This document shows, in pieces, positions 9,854 through 21,900 of a stretch of DNA of 64,000 nucleotides. The translations under genes were made by a program, and so were the position numbers. Each line of letters opens with the position of its first letter. Positions within the stretch are counted from its first letter, which is position 1. The notes under the pieces were generated by a model, which saw only the letters and a program-made list of their open reading frames with translations, did no database searches and had not been told where the DNA came from. The DNA is from Syngnathus acus (taxonomy: Eukaryota; Chordata; Actinopteri; Syngnathiformes; Syngnathidae), in the NCBI RefSeq assembly GCF_901709675.1, contig NC_051103.1:2403501-2467500 (forward strand), written 5' to 3'.

Positions 9854-10932
9854 CTGCGATACAAAGCAAAGTTAAAAAAAAAACTAAAAAAAAATTCAAG
9901 AACCACATTAAGTGAAAAAAGGAAACATTAAAAAAAAAGTCACAAGAACCAGAATCATGAATAAAAAGTCACCAACTATATAAAATACTGAATAACAATT
10001 GAAAAAACAAGACAGGCACGTCACAAGTAAAACATTCAAGTCAATAAATGAATCACATCAAGAACGTCAATCGGAACCATGGCCCAAAACAATATTGAAA
10101 ACACTAAATGAAGGTGAAAAGTGACGCGCGTGTGACAGCCGCGCCAATATGACATCTCATCCAAGTTCTGAGGCCACAGCTGCACAGCTACGACATCGTT
10201 ACTGCCTGAGTCAAGCTGAGTGGAATTTGATGGCAGCATGTACGCAGGAGTTCCGGGAAGACTGTGTTTGGTCTGGCCATCAACACACTCGAGGACATTT
10301 TTTTTTTTTTGGACGCAGGTCATCGCTGGAGCAAGACGTGAGACTGGGTCGAGCTCGGAGGGGGGCTGAGCTGGATGGCAGGACTGCGGGCCGAGAGTGG
10401 GTGCGCTTTCACATGTGGTTGGGGTCCATTTGTTGGACTCTTCCAGGTGGACCCGATCCAGAGCCCAACAGTTTATTCTCTTAAAACAAACCAGCGAGCG
10501 CTATAGCGACGCCGACGCCTGGCACAGAGGAGAGGACAGGGTGTTGTCTTGGCCTGTGCTTCATCACTAATTCTTCAAATATGTGCGCTCGTCCGACTGG
10601 GCTCATAAAGCACGACATGCGTGTGTGTGCGCGCACACGCGCGCGCGCGTGTGTATGAGCGCATTCATTACGCAAATCCGCTTATACAAGTGTTTTGTGT
10701 TTTTAAGGAGAAACAGCACTCTAATGTTTCATGCAAAATGTAAAGAAAAAAGAAAGAAGACGAAAAAATCCACTAATTATTCACGGTGAAATATGGGTGA
10801 AGAAGTGGGGAAATACCGCCTCTGATTTTCACAGAAGAACAGGGCTTGTTCTCCACCCAAAAATATAATTGTCATGATTTTTTTTTTATCACAAAGAAAC
10901 AAAAATATGGTCCGCGTCTCCTCCCCGCCCGC
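9854..10932. other. intergenic sequence upstream of htra1
   Basis: No recognised gene. The stretch has several A/T runs, open frames without homology on both strands (for example minus 10036-10323), and an alternating purine-pyrimidine tract at 10615-10657. The open frame entering the htra1 exon from 10874 crosses the promoter elements and is not taken as coding. Confidence 0.5.
10615..10657. repeat. alternating purine-pyrimidine tract (GT/GC)n
   Basis: About 43 nt of strict purine-pyrimidine alternation, mostly GT and GC dinucleotides, about 280 bp upstream of the htra1 promoter elements. Such tracts are prone to Z-DNA formation under negative supercoiling. Confidence 0.8.
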
Positions 10933-11053
10933 TGACGTCACAGGCGCTGGCCAATCTTTTAAAAGCGCACCGAGTCAGCTCAGCTTCACTTGGCCGCCAG
11001 CTTTCCAAGTTTCAATTGTCAGGACTCGCTTATTTTCTGTTCTCTTTCCACGC
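10933..11053 (+). promoter_or_regulatory. htra1: htra1 core promoter: CRE, CCAAT, TATA-like
   Basis: In order: a consensus CRE TGACGTCA (10933-10940), GGCCAATC (CCAAT at 10951-10955) and TTTTAAAA (10957-10964, TATA-like). The spacing would put transcription start near 10990, leaving about 60 nt of 5' UTR before the ATG at 11054. The CRE suggests cAMP/CREB responsiveness (inference). Confidence 0.65.
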
Positions 11054-14000
11054 ATGATGATCCTGCTAGTGCTCGCGTGCGCGCTGCTCGCCCCCGCCAA
11101 CGCCTCGTGGCGCTCCAAGCGTTCTGCCATCGGCTGCCCCGAGACGTGCGACCCGTCGCGATGCGAGCCCCCGCCCTCGCCCGCCGAGTGCCCGGCCGGG
11201 GTGGCGCTGGATGCATGCGACTGCTGCCGGGCGTGCGCGGCCGACGAGGGTGACCCGTGCGGCGAGGACGAGCGGCGCTGCGGCGACGGTTTGACGTGCA
11301 CGACAAGCGACGGCGTGTCGGCCACGAGCACGGTGCGGCGCAGGGCCAGGGCGGGCGTGTGCGCGTGTGCCATCCCCGAGCCCGCCTGCGGCAGCGACGG
11401 CGTCACCTACGTCAACGTCTGTAAGCTCCGACGCGAAACCGTCCGCGCTCTCCAGGCCGGGCAGCCGCCCGTCATCCTTGTCCAGAGAGGCGCGTGCGGC
11501 CATGGTGAGTTGCAGTGGTCGTCGGAGCGGGTGTGGGCGCAAATTTGTGAAATAGGGTGTGTGAAATAGCCAGCTTGGCTGCAAAGTTGCTACAAAAGTG
11601 CTAAGTTGGCATCGGCTGTGCGCGTGCGTACATATGCGCGCCCAGATTAAACTTGTTGTTCCCCCTTGGAATGTTCCACATTGTTGAAATGACATCCGGT
11701 CACCATGGCAACACACTGTTGTCATTTTGCCATCTTGCAAGCAATGACAAAGTCTCCAAATAAGCCAGCGGATTCAAACAGTGGTCGCCGAGGGTCTGCA
11801 AGCTGTAGCTGGCAGAAGCCCAAATTTCTTTGCAGTTAATCGCGTTGTGGTATTATTTCCGTTTCTATCGTTTCTATACTACACTTCTGGTCTGAAGTTG
11901 GACCGAATCAGCCCCGTGACCCACTTTTGACATTCCTGCATGAGAAAAGTATTTTTCCTTCCAAAACTTTGAAGTGGATCCTGAAGGCCGCCGGCTGTTT
12001 TGTCGACTCGCTCGACAGAACTTTGGAGCCTGGAATGAGGTCTGCGGCGCGTTTGTTGCCATGACTCACGGCCGGTAGACGATTGGTCGATCGCTCGAAT
12101 GTGGGTCAGACGTTATTTAACCCAGATTTGAGCAATTTCTTTTCTTTCCCGGTCTCTGTGCAGACAAGCCGGGATCCAGTGTCAACGCTTGCCCGGTGAC
12201 TCAGAAATCTTTACCAGTTGAGGCTCGTCCGCCTCCAGATGGGATCAGATAGGATCGGATTGCGGTTCGTGGCTCATCGCCTTCGAATTGGCCCGCCGAC
12301 GTGAAAAGAAGGCCGCGGATGAGATTAAAGTCGTTGCCAAGTGCACGTCCTCACCTGACCTCATTCTGGAACCGTGGCGCTTACCAGTCGGAGCACGCCG
12401 CTATCTGCGTCGCACGCCCACCTTTCGGCTTTACAACCAATTAGGACTCGCTCAGCCATCAACGTTTGCCATCGGCGTTTGTCTTGTCTAACACTTGAAT
12501 GAAGTCAAGCGTAGCGCTATGTTGACCTCTGAGCGCTCATCGGGTAGAGGCGCCGCAGTTCCTGACGTCTGACGTCCTTTCTCCAGCAGGTCAGAAGAAC
12601 CCCGACAGTCTTCGCTTCAGGTATAACTTCATCGCCGACGTGGTGGAGAAGATTGCGCCGGCCGTCGTCCACATAGAACTTTTCCGCAAGTATGACGACC
12701 GAGTCGGGGTAGCCGGGTGTCGGCATGCCGTAACGATCCACCCCCTTGCTCGCAGGATGGTTTATTCCAAGCGGGAAGTGGCGGTGGCCAGCGGCTCGGG
12801 TTTCGTCGTGTCCGAGGACGGCCTCATAGTCACCAATGCCCACGTGGTGGCCAATAAGCATCGAGCGAAGGTCCGCCGCAGCCGCCCCGAAGCCAAGGTC
12901 AAGGTCGGAGATGTGACGTCCGCTGTATCGCCCGCAGGTGGAGCTGAAGAGCGGCGCCACCTATGACGCCAAGATCTTGGACGTCGACGAGAAGGCCGAC
13001 ATCGCCCTCATCAAAATCAATGTGCCTGTGAGTCGAGTACAACTTTGACACGCAGCTGCACAAATAAAAAAAAAAAAAAAAAGCCAGAATCAAAATGAAG
13101 CTGAGGCAAAGGAGCCACACGGGGACCTGATGGGCCCAGTTTTACCTTTCAGACCAAGCTGCCGGTTCTGCTGCTGGGCCGTTCGGCGGAGTTGCGCCCC
13201 GGCGAGTTTGTGGTGGCCATCGGCAGCCCCTTCTCGCTGCAGAACACCGTCACTACTGGCATCGTCAGCACCACGCAGCGACAAGGCAAGGAGCTGGGCC
13301 TCCACAACTCCGACATGGACTACATCCAGACCGACGCCATCATCAACGTGAGTGACTCCAAAAGGCAAAACGGCGGCCCAAACCTGCTTTGACCCGCTTT
13401 TTTGCGCTCCTCTTTTCCGGGGGCAGTACGGCAACTCGGGAGGGCCGCTCGTCAACCTGGTAAGTGCTCGTCTGCTCGCCGAGTCCTTTAGAAATGGGCC
13501 AGTGTGCGTACACGTGCGCCTTGCAGGACGGCGAGGTGATCGGGATCAACACGCTGAAGGTGACGGCGGGAATCTCCTTTGCCATCCCGTCTGACAAAAT
13601 ACGACAGTTCTTAGCAGAGTCGCACGAGCGCCAGGCCAAAGGTACGCCCGAGCACGCATGGACACGTTTGTTGTTCTGTCGCCATTGTTTTTTAATACGC
13701 TTCTTTTTGGTCAAGGGAGGAACAGCGGCAAGAAGAAGTACATCGGCATCAGGATGATGAGCCTCACACCAACGTGAGCGCACGTGCATGTACACATTGT
13801 GACCCCACGGCGGCGGTGGGAGACGCCCCAGTGTAAATGCCACAACGTGATCTATACTCTGATTCGCGCCGCTCTATTATTACCATGCCGGAGTGGCGCA
13901 TAATGACAGAGCGCTGGAAACGTGGGACAAATGTGCTTGGGAACGCTGCAAGTGGTCATCGCATTGTCACCATCACGCCAAGAAAAACTTTGGGCCGCCC

Positions 14001-14490
14001 AGTAGGATTAGTGACCGATAGAAATAGAACAGAACGCTTCAAGCCTACTTCCATATTAACTTCCCACGGAAATCTTGAGCAAGAAACACAAAGGATCATT
14101 TCCTGTTGCAAAAAGTGACATTTTATTCCCCAGTCTGGCCAAGGAGCTGAAGGACAGACGGTCGGACTTCCCGGACGTCACCTCGGGCGCTTACGTCATC
14201 GAAGTCCTCAGCCGGACCCCCGCCGAGGCGTGAGTGTACCAAGTTGATGGAAAATGACATAACACTCCGTCACGGGTCAGCAAACTCACGGCGGCCCGAT
14301 GGTGTGTTTTTTGCGAGCCAGCGCCGGTGTGCGGGAGAGCGACGTGATTATCAGCATCAACGGCGAACGCGTGACGTCGGCGAGCGACGTGAGCGCCGCC
14401 ATCAGGCGCGACAACACGCTAAGGCTGGTGGTGAGGCGAGGCAACGAGGACGTCATCCTCTCAGTCGTGCCCGACGACGTCGAGCCGTGA
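11054..14490 (+). CDS. htra1: secreted serine protease HTRA1
   Basis: HTRA1 is a secreted trypsin-like protease that cuts extracellular matrix proteins and modulates TGF-beta signalling. Ten exons join to 473 aa (human about 480): 11054-11504, 12590-12689, 12756-12870, 12938-13027, 13153-13347, 13427-13459, 13527-13641, 13716-13773, 14134-14229, 14322-14490. Exon 1 holds a signal peptide ([17 protein letters not shown]), a cysteine-rich IGFBP-type module and a Kazal-like module ([12 protein letters not shown]) ending QRGACG. The protease domain shows the triad: His in VTNAHVV, Asp in [10 protein letters not shown], Ser in [11 protein letters not shown]. The last exons encode the PDZ domain ([29 protein letters not shown]). 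HTRA1 is favoured over HTRA3/4 by the [13 protein letters not shown] and [11 protein letters not shown] stretches and by the adjacent PAAT gene. The start follows the promoter elements; an upstream frame-open extension is rejected. Copy (htra1a or htra1b) not decided. Confidence 0.94.
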
Positions 14491-14697
14491 CGAGTCGCCC
14501 GGCGCCGCGGGCGGAACACCCGTCGAGGCTAAGGACGTCATGGACGGACCGACCCTCGAGACCACGCGTCGCAAGCAAAGACACCAAAGACGCACGCGCC
14601 ACCAGTGGCCACTTGTGCTGGCTCAATGACTTGACTTGTGTTGGGGACTTGTTTTTACGTGTAGGACCATTTTTCAAGGATGAAAATACAATTATTT

Positions 14698-16997
14698 TTA
14701 ACAGAATCTTGGTGGGGTTTTATTGCCTTTTTTTGTTGTCTGCATTGTTGTCTGGACCTGAGCCGCGGGTGGGTTGTCGGGCATGGGGGCCGCGGGCTCC
14801 CCCTGCTGGAGGGCGCCGAGGAGCACTCTGTCCAGCTTGTGCTCCAGAGCGTCCAGGCGGCGGTCCACATGCTCCTTCAGACGCCGCTCCATTTCCTCAA
14901 GGCGGCGCTCCATGGACGCGTCTGCTGTCCTGAGGGACAAACAACAACGTTCTAGGGCTTGTAAAATAGTCTTTGCTGTGCTTTTATTATGATGCTAAGC
15001 TCACGCTAGCCAACCACAACACGCCGATCTTTTAAGAAGCGCTTGCCCAGTTCACTTGGTGACTTGGGAGAAGATTTCTGGTTTCTGCCTTTGATGGCAA
15101 ACTAAAAATAAAACCTCAGCAGGAAGCTGCGCTGACCGGCAAAACTCTGTCACTCGCTCACCGCCACAAAAGCTTTTTGGAAAGCCTGGGACAGCTGTGG
15201 AAGATTAGATAATGTATGACAAAACCTCACGTCCGAAAAAACAAGAAGGCGTTGACATGAATGGGAAGACTTGAAGCAGATGTCGGAGTTGATGTTCCTC
15301 CAAAATGTTTTCGCTTGTGCAACATATGATCCCGCAAGGAGACTGTAGCGCCAAGCCCAAACAGATTAACACCATGAGCTCAGCACATGAAACACGCAAG
15401 AAAAGGGTTGAGCTTGGGAGAAGGGGGGATCAAAGTTGTTACATAAGGGGACTACAAAAGTAGATTGAAAACAAATTTGTGTTTGGAAGCATTGTCCATT
15501 TTCGTCGCCTCACATGTTTCCCACGAGGACAATAGTAGCAAACGCACGCCATGTTTTTATTGCAATAGCGGTAACTTTAGCACGGATGTGCGTAAGTTGT
15601 GTAACCTACTGTGTGTTGTTGCGCTCCAGTTTGAGTGGTGTCAGCTGAGCGCAGAGCTCGCGCAGCAAGTCGGGTGAGACGGCGCCCGCACCGTTGTCCC
15701 GGCCGCCCGACAGGAAGCGGCGCGTCATCTGGGCCAGCCGGTCATCGGGCGCTGGAGGGGCGGGCCCTGGCGAGTCCGCTGGACCCTGTGTGTCAAAAAC
15801 AAGACCTTGTCAATCAAGGGCAGGTTCGTGCCATTCGTGCTTAGCACGCTATACGCTACCTGTATGGTCCCGACACACGGTGGGGTGGCCAAAGAGGACA
15901 AGAGTCCCCCGCCCATCAGGAGCGGCAGAAAGCTGCTTTGGTTCTGAGGGCAAGCACCATGTGGTGAGCACAGTCGCATTCACATTTGCTGCCATTCATG
16001 GGGGTGTCGGTCATCTTGCGTGCGCTTGGCTACCTTCTGCTGGAAGTGCAGCATGTCCATGAGGTTCTGAGCCCCCGGCGAGAGGTCGCCACCCATTCCG
16101 TTCACCAGACTCTGGACCTGCTGCAGGTCGATGGCGCCGGCGTCTCGGCGCGGGCTGGGCCGCAGAGGCCGGAGGGCCACCACCACGCCGCAGAGCAGCA
16201 CGCTGCTACGACCCGCCAGAGAGAACAGCTGAGGGGGGAGGGATTTGATTTTTGTTTTCTTTCCACAGAGTCCTGACTCGGACGCGGTTGGTGGTATGCC
16301 GGGAGATTTTGGAAACGGTGCAAAAGTGAGTGCGCTTCATCACCTTCACGTCACATGACGACGGCGTGTCGTCGAGGTCCAGCTGCTTCCTGTAGAAAGG
16401 TCCTCTGCCCACACACAACGACAAAAAGTCCAACACAGGCCTCGGAAATCACGGGCGGGTGGCTTATTGACCTGTCGCCATCCTGGACGTGGTCTTGCTT
16501 CTGGCCCCGAACAGTGCCGCAGTATTCCCCCGTGGGCAGGTATACCTCCATGGTCCGCGCCTCGCTGATTATCGTCAGGCGGCCGATGGCGGCGACCCCG
16601 GCGAGGCCGCAGCTCAGCATCAGGACGCAGGGTTCGCTCGTGTTGTCATCCGCTCTCTCCAACAGGACACCGTCGCCCCTGAGACGCAGTTTAGTAGATA
16701 GCCCTTTAACTTAAGCAACGGAAAAACATCACAGAAAAAAATCTTGCTATCTTCTTGGGTCTTGCACTGGCCCTTGGTAGCCAAACAACCGGAAGCGGAA
16801 CATTACAAAAACAGATAAAAAATTGGCGGCTTATCGCTCTACTGGCGTTCTCAACCTAAGTGGCTTTCCTACCCGAGTGTCTGTATCAGCTTCTGTTCCT
16901 CTTCGCTGCCATCATTATCCGGCACCATGGCGTCCACCGTAAACATCACGTCAGCCGGGCTGCGGCCTTCGTCCCGACACCGCCAGGCCGGTCCCAT
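14698..16997 (-). CDS. PAAT (C10orf88-like), ABC-transporter-associated ATPase
   Basis: PAAT is described as an ATPase associated with mitochondrial ABC transporters. Seven exons join in frame to 359 aa, read from 16997 down: 16997-16873, 16678-16472, 16404-16344, 16228-16034, 15943-15860, 15785-15610, 14929-14698. Seen in the product: an acidic N-terminal exon, a segment containing EPCVLMLSCGLAGVAAIGRL and PTGEYCGTVRG, GPFYRKQLDLDD, a stretch LQQVQSLVNGMGGDLSPGAQ, and a C-terminal predicted coiled coil (MERRLEEMERRLKEHVDRRL). I assign it from this overall arrangement and from the human neighbourhood of HTRA1. An acceptor-like cccacag precedes the chosen ATG in frame, and the human protein is longer (about 445 aa), so an upstream coding exon may be missed. 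The stop codons of htra1 and this gene are about 210 bp apart, so their 3' UTRs probably overlap. Confidence 0.72.
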
Positions 16998-17028
16998 CTT
17001 CACGGCCACGTCCACTGTGGGGGATCGA

Positions 17029-17800
17029 TAGGGATGCATATTGTTAGGATTTTAGCAATGTCAATACTCCTCATTGATGTCAATATTTATCAATGCTCTC
17101 ATTTATTTGTTTGTAAGTAATTTGATTGAAGATGTGAACGAGAAGATAAAAAAATATTCATTTTAACAAACATTTTATTGTTGCAAGGGGTAATAACAAG
17201 CAACACCATCTACCTTCAATGTAAGCTTTTAACAAGTAACAAGTAAGTGACAGTGGTGGTGTACATTTAAAATGAATGCTTTATGAATTGCTAGTCATCT
17301 TTGTTTTGTTTTCCCTCTTTTAGCGAGAATGAATGGGCATTCTTGCGTGCGGACTTCTGTGGTAGCTTTGCAGAAAAACAATACAACATAACATTAACGG
17401 CCAGGTATATTAGCAAGCCTACTTACCGTGACTCGTTGTCAAAGCATGGTCACAAGAGCTGGAAGGAGTCGTTGAAGCTGTGGCGTTAGCATTAGCCGCT
17501 CCATGTAAACAGTCAAACACGGGGCGGTCTTTTAGCTTTATCCCGTGAGCACACTCCAAGTGCGTCATAAGGTTGCTCGTGTTTCCCCCTTGGCAGCAAC
17601 TACTTTCTGACAAATGGTGCATTGAGCAGATTTTTCAGTCACTTTTATGAAGTTAACCCAAACCTTTGAGCGCTTCGCTCTCACAGCTGACATGTTTGTT
17701 GTGAGACGCGGTCGCAGGAACGTTACGTCATCAACGCATGCGTCATAATTAATTGACGGTCGCTGATTAAACAAGCGGTATAGTTTAGTATGCATACCTA
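17029..17800 (-). mobile_element. BED-finger DNA-transposon remnant
   Basis: Imperfect terminal inverted repeats (tagggatgcatattg at 17029 and the inverse of tagtatgcataccta ending at 17800; 12 of 15 match) bracket a decayed transposase fragment. No target duplication is visible, so the limits are approximate. The left end resembles fish repeats beginning TAGGGATG. Confidence 0.4.
17419..17720 (-). pseudogene. ZBED/hAT transposase BED zinc-finger fragment, frameshifted
   Basis: The minus strand encodes SKVWVNFIKVTEKSAQCTIC in one frame and NTSNLMTHLECAHGIKLKDR in another. Together these are a BED finger (CxxC then HxxxxH) as found at the N-terminus of hAT transposases and ZBED proteins. The two halves are separated by a 1-nt shift within a G run (plus-strand ccccc near 17584-17588), so the fragment is broken. 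No catalytic domain remains. Confidence 0.75.
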
Positions 17801-18958
17801 ACCAGAACCATTTCAAATAGCGGCAAAAGAAATACAATGTGCAAAGTGAATCATGAGAAAGGGTGACAAATATTTGCTCGTGTGCCCACTTAGCTGACAA
17901 AAGGCCAAAAGGTCAGCAGGCGTCTCGCCTTACGTGCACTCCAATGACCGCTTTGGTTCATCCAGGAAATTGTCGCTTAAGATTTCACGCCACAAACACA
18001 CACACAAAGGAATGAACCCTTTTTTTGTCTGGAGCGAAAAAGGAAAAGTGTCACAACAGTTTGATTTTACATTTTAATTTCTAAGACGAAAACAGAATAG
18101 CCTACAGCACGAGGAAAAAACCCGACGGAATCCTGTTATTGGATACAAAACCTTAAAAACTAGCAGTTTCCGCTGAATAAAGACAATGCAGATCATGTTG
18201 ATCAAGAACATGCTTTTGGGCTGTGAATAGCTGCAACTCTTTCATTCAATCAATGCAGCCTGCAATTGGGCCATTTTGAAACGGGCTGGACCCTTCATGA
18301 GGAAGAGCACCTACTTTATCTATTGAAGTGGACAGTGGGGATATAAAGAAAATATCTGAGGAACAAAAAGGTCAAACACAGCTGAATGCGTATTACATAT
18401 GCGAACAGGAGAGGCTAATGAGGCAATTTTTTTTGCTACTATTGCCGTTAAATGCGCGCAGGGTGGAGCATCAACATGTGGAGCATGTCGGTCATGCCGA
18501 GCTCAGTGACATCACTTGAAAGAAGAAAAGAAGAGGGAGAGATGGCGGGACATGAGGGCTCCTGGAGCCCCTCAATAGGCGAGATCGTGCCTCAAAATGT
18601 CCCGCAAGCAGCCAGGGAAAGACATTTTTGTTTGGAATGTGGATCAAACTCCAGAAGATCTGAGTTGGTAGAGAGAGCAGAAGGAGATGGGAAAAGAAAA
18701 GAGAAGGATGGAGAAGCAGTTATCAGTAAGAAAACAATAAATAAATACGACGGCTAAAATTGTGATTCATTGCTATGGAATGTTGTCAATGTTACAAGAA
18801 TTGCAGCCCAGTCAAGTCCATCAGGTGAGCAAACTGATGTGTTATATAAAAGAAAAAAAAAAAGCCCCCAAATATTTAACCCACAAATGCTCACCGAAAA
18901 AAGAAATCACCCACGATAATGAGTGTGCACATAATTTTATATGTATATATTTTGAAGT
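17801..18958. other. adam11 3' flank, probably including its 3' UTR
   Basis: No gene recognised. As the sequence directly downstream of the adam11 stop codon it should include the 3' UTR, but no unambiguous minus-strand AATAAA was found close to the stop. The stretch is AT-rich with A runs and open frames lacking homology. Confidence 0.4.
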
Positions 18959-21900
18959 TCAGGACTCAAAGGCCTGGTCGTACCTTCCTCTCCGGATGTT
19001 TCTGGATCCACAAGGATGCAGGCAAGAAGATGGAGAGAGCAAGAGAGAGAGAGACAGATGGGACAGTGAGCGGTGAGGCTCAAAACTCTTTTGCATGAGA
19101 TGCTTTGCAGCCCTGCTGCATGCGTGTACTTACTTGAATCCCCATCCAGTGCCTCCCAGGACGATGGCAGCCACCAGGATGGCACCGGCCACCGAGCCAA
19201 TGATGATGTTGGTACCGCTCGGACCTGCAGAAATTCATCAGTGGAAAATATATGCGTACACAGCGCCACCACTTTTACCTTTATTTTGCTCCAGGCCCTC
19301 GGCTGGCGTGGGAATGGGAATGGGGTCAAACACGCTGCAGTCTTTGCCGGTGTAGTCGCGATCGCAGATACACTTCAGCTCGTTGCTGCACGTCTGAAAA
19401 GGGGTTCCAAAGGTCAAACGCGATCATTAACCCAGAAATAAATAGGAGGGCGTGTGGCGGTCTTACGCCGTGATGGGAGCAGATGCGCGCCACGGACGAG
19501 CCGGGACACATGCTGAGATTGAAGGTGGTGACCGGGAGGCAGCGGCGCTCCAGGCACATCATGTCGGGCCCGCACGGTGTCCCGTCTTCCACGTAGCCCA
19601 AGTCCAAGCCGTCGTCCAGCACAGCGTGACCGCCCCTTTAAAAAAAATAAAAGTTTTTTGTCTTCATTCATCCATATGTGGACAATAGAGAGAATTGAAT
19701 GCTCACCTGCAGTCAAGGTATCTGTTGTGATGATAGATAGTCAAACCGGTGAGTTTGCCCTGCAGCTCGCCAAAGCTGGGCTTTTGGCTCACGTTGGTGC
19801 ACAGCAGCAGACCGCATAGAACGTCCCTGAATCAAAAAAAGGCATTTTATTAGCCTCGCTGCTAAATGGATCCAATTCCCCGTCTCACTCACTGTTTGTT
19901 ACAATGCAGCCATCCCCGGCCGCCGGGCTCAGGACCGCAGTTCCCTTTCTCCGTGCCCTCAGAATTGAGTTTTTCGTAGCAAAATCTGTCAGCGGCGCCT
20001 GAGGGTGGGGAGCGAGCGAGCGAGCGGGGGAGTCAATGGAAAATAACTTTTGTACAGCAGAGCCTTTGGCATAGCCTTACTGTAGCCCCACAGGCTCCTG
20101 CACTGGCTGTCTCTGGTCTTACAGCGGCCTCCGTAGCAGCGGCCCTGAGGAGGAGGAGGAGGAGGGTGTCAAGGGTCACAGTGGAGGGGAAAACAGACGT
20201 TGGGCCGGGGCGACCTTACCCGGCTGGCCTCGCACGTGTAGCCGTCCAGTTTATGGACGTTGTGAGGGCACTACCGGGCACAAAACGTATCATGTGGATA
20301 GAAAAAAATCACAATAAATCATTTCAAATCCTTTTTTTCGGGACCTCAATTTTCATACCTGGCCGGAGTCCCCTACGCACGTTTCTGGGATGTCACAGTC
20401 GTTGACGGCCTCGCGACACGTCACGCCTCTCAGTTCGTACTGCCAAGACGATGGAAAAATATATATATAACGGTGCCATATGGCGGTTTAACGAAAAACA
20501 CGTCAAGAACTAACCTTGCAGTCCTTGCAGCAGAGGCCGGTGCTGCACATGGCATTGTGGGTCAGTGTGCACTTCTTGCAGCAGTTTGCCCCGTTGCGGG
20601 TGCACTCCTAGCAGAAGAAACGTTGCCGTATGTTTATGATTACAACACGCTCATGAAGATGGAAGGGAGAGAGGAGTTACCACGAGTGTGCCACAGTCGC
20701 ACTCCTCACCCAGCTCCACGTATCCGTTGCCGCACTCGGGCGGGTCCAGCAGCTGCAACGTTCAATGTCGGTTTTAGTCCCAAAACACGACAAGATGGCA
20801 ACAAAACTATTAGTAATATATTGCTTTGGCGCCATCTTCTGGCTTCTATCAGCGATGATTTGTCTCTTTCACCTTGCTGGGCTTGTTGAACAAGCAGCTG
20901 CCGCCGCCTTGCTGTAGAAAGCGGAGATATTCGTCCACGCTGCAACGAGAGAACTTCCTGGGGAGGTAGTAGCTGAGCAATACAAACAAATAGACAACAG
21001 TTACGTTTGTTTGGCTGAAAAGATTATTTGGCTCATTTGGACTAACCCGGTGTCCTCCATGATGCATCCCAGCCACGGGTCTGGACACCTGCAGTCTCCT
21101 GGAAACACAAAGCAACCGTGCTCAGAACGATGATGGAACAATATTTAGCTTGAGATGGAGTCAATTTGTAACAATTGAACGAAAAATACAAAAACATTCC
21201 CACTGGCCGTTCTTGACGAGTGACTTAAGCCAACCTGCAGCAGGTCTGTCCTTATTCCTCAGCATTCCGATGTTCTGGCCCAGGCTTTGGCACAGCGTGA
21301 TGGCCACCGGGCCCACGGTGCCATACTGCGCAAACAAAGCATGTTAGCTGGGTGCTGGCGATGGCAAGAAGTTCTGAAGGCTTCACCTCATTGATGCCAC
21401 CACCTCTGTTGAGCGAGCAGATTCCGCCGATGTAGGCGGCCTCGCTGCGGCTGCTCATGAACGTCCTCCCGCTGCGGGGAGAGTGAGGGACATGATGCTT
21501 TTGGACGACGGTTGGCCAAGTGTCAAAACCTACGAGAGGAGGTGCACGGCGTCGCAACGCTCGCGAATGCTGGCCTTGCGGTACTTCATGAAGTCGCGCA
21601 GGGTCAGCAGGGCGTCGTCGCCCACCGCGATGCGGTTTTCCGACGACCACGTTTCCATGGCTACCAGGACGATGCGCGTGTTGAGCTGGTCCTTATAGAT
21701 CTGCACACGTGTGACGAGAGTCGTCAGTCTTTCGTTGTTTACTGAATCACTTTTGCGTACTATGAGAAAAAAAAAAAAAAAGAACTTGCCGCATCCGCCA
21801 TGTTCACCACCGCTTTGGCAAAGTTCTTCGTCTGAGGGGTCGAGCGACGCTGCTGGACAAACTGAAGAGAAGAAACAGCATGTCAAAAAAGTGCCGCAGT

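Noticed and set aside
10874-11053. N-terminal extension of htra1 in the same open frame
   Set aside because: It crosses the CRE, CCAAT and TATA-like elements, and the ATG at 11054 opens directly with a signal peptide as expected for HTRA1.
11066-11740. 224-aa minus-strand frame over htra1 exon 1
   Set aside because: Shadow of a GC-rich coding exon; composition is Arg/Ala/Gly-rich with no domain.
21235-21325. Idea that this ADAM gene is an active metalloprotease
   Set aside because: The HExxH zinc site is absent at the aligned position ([10 protein letters not shown]), as in the ADAM11/22/23 group.
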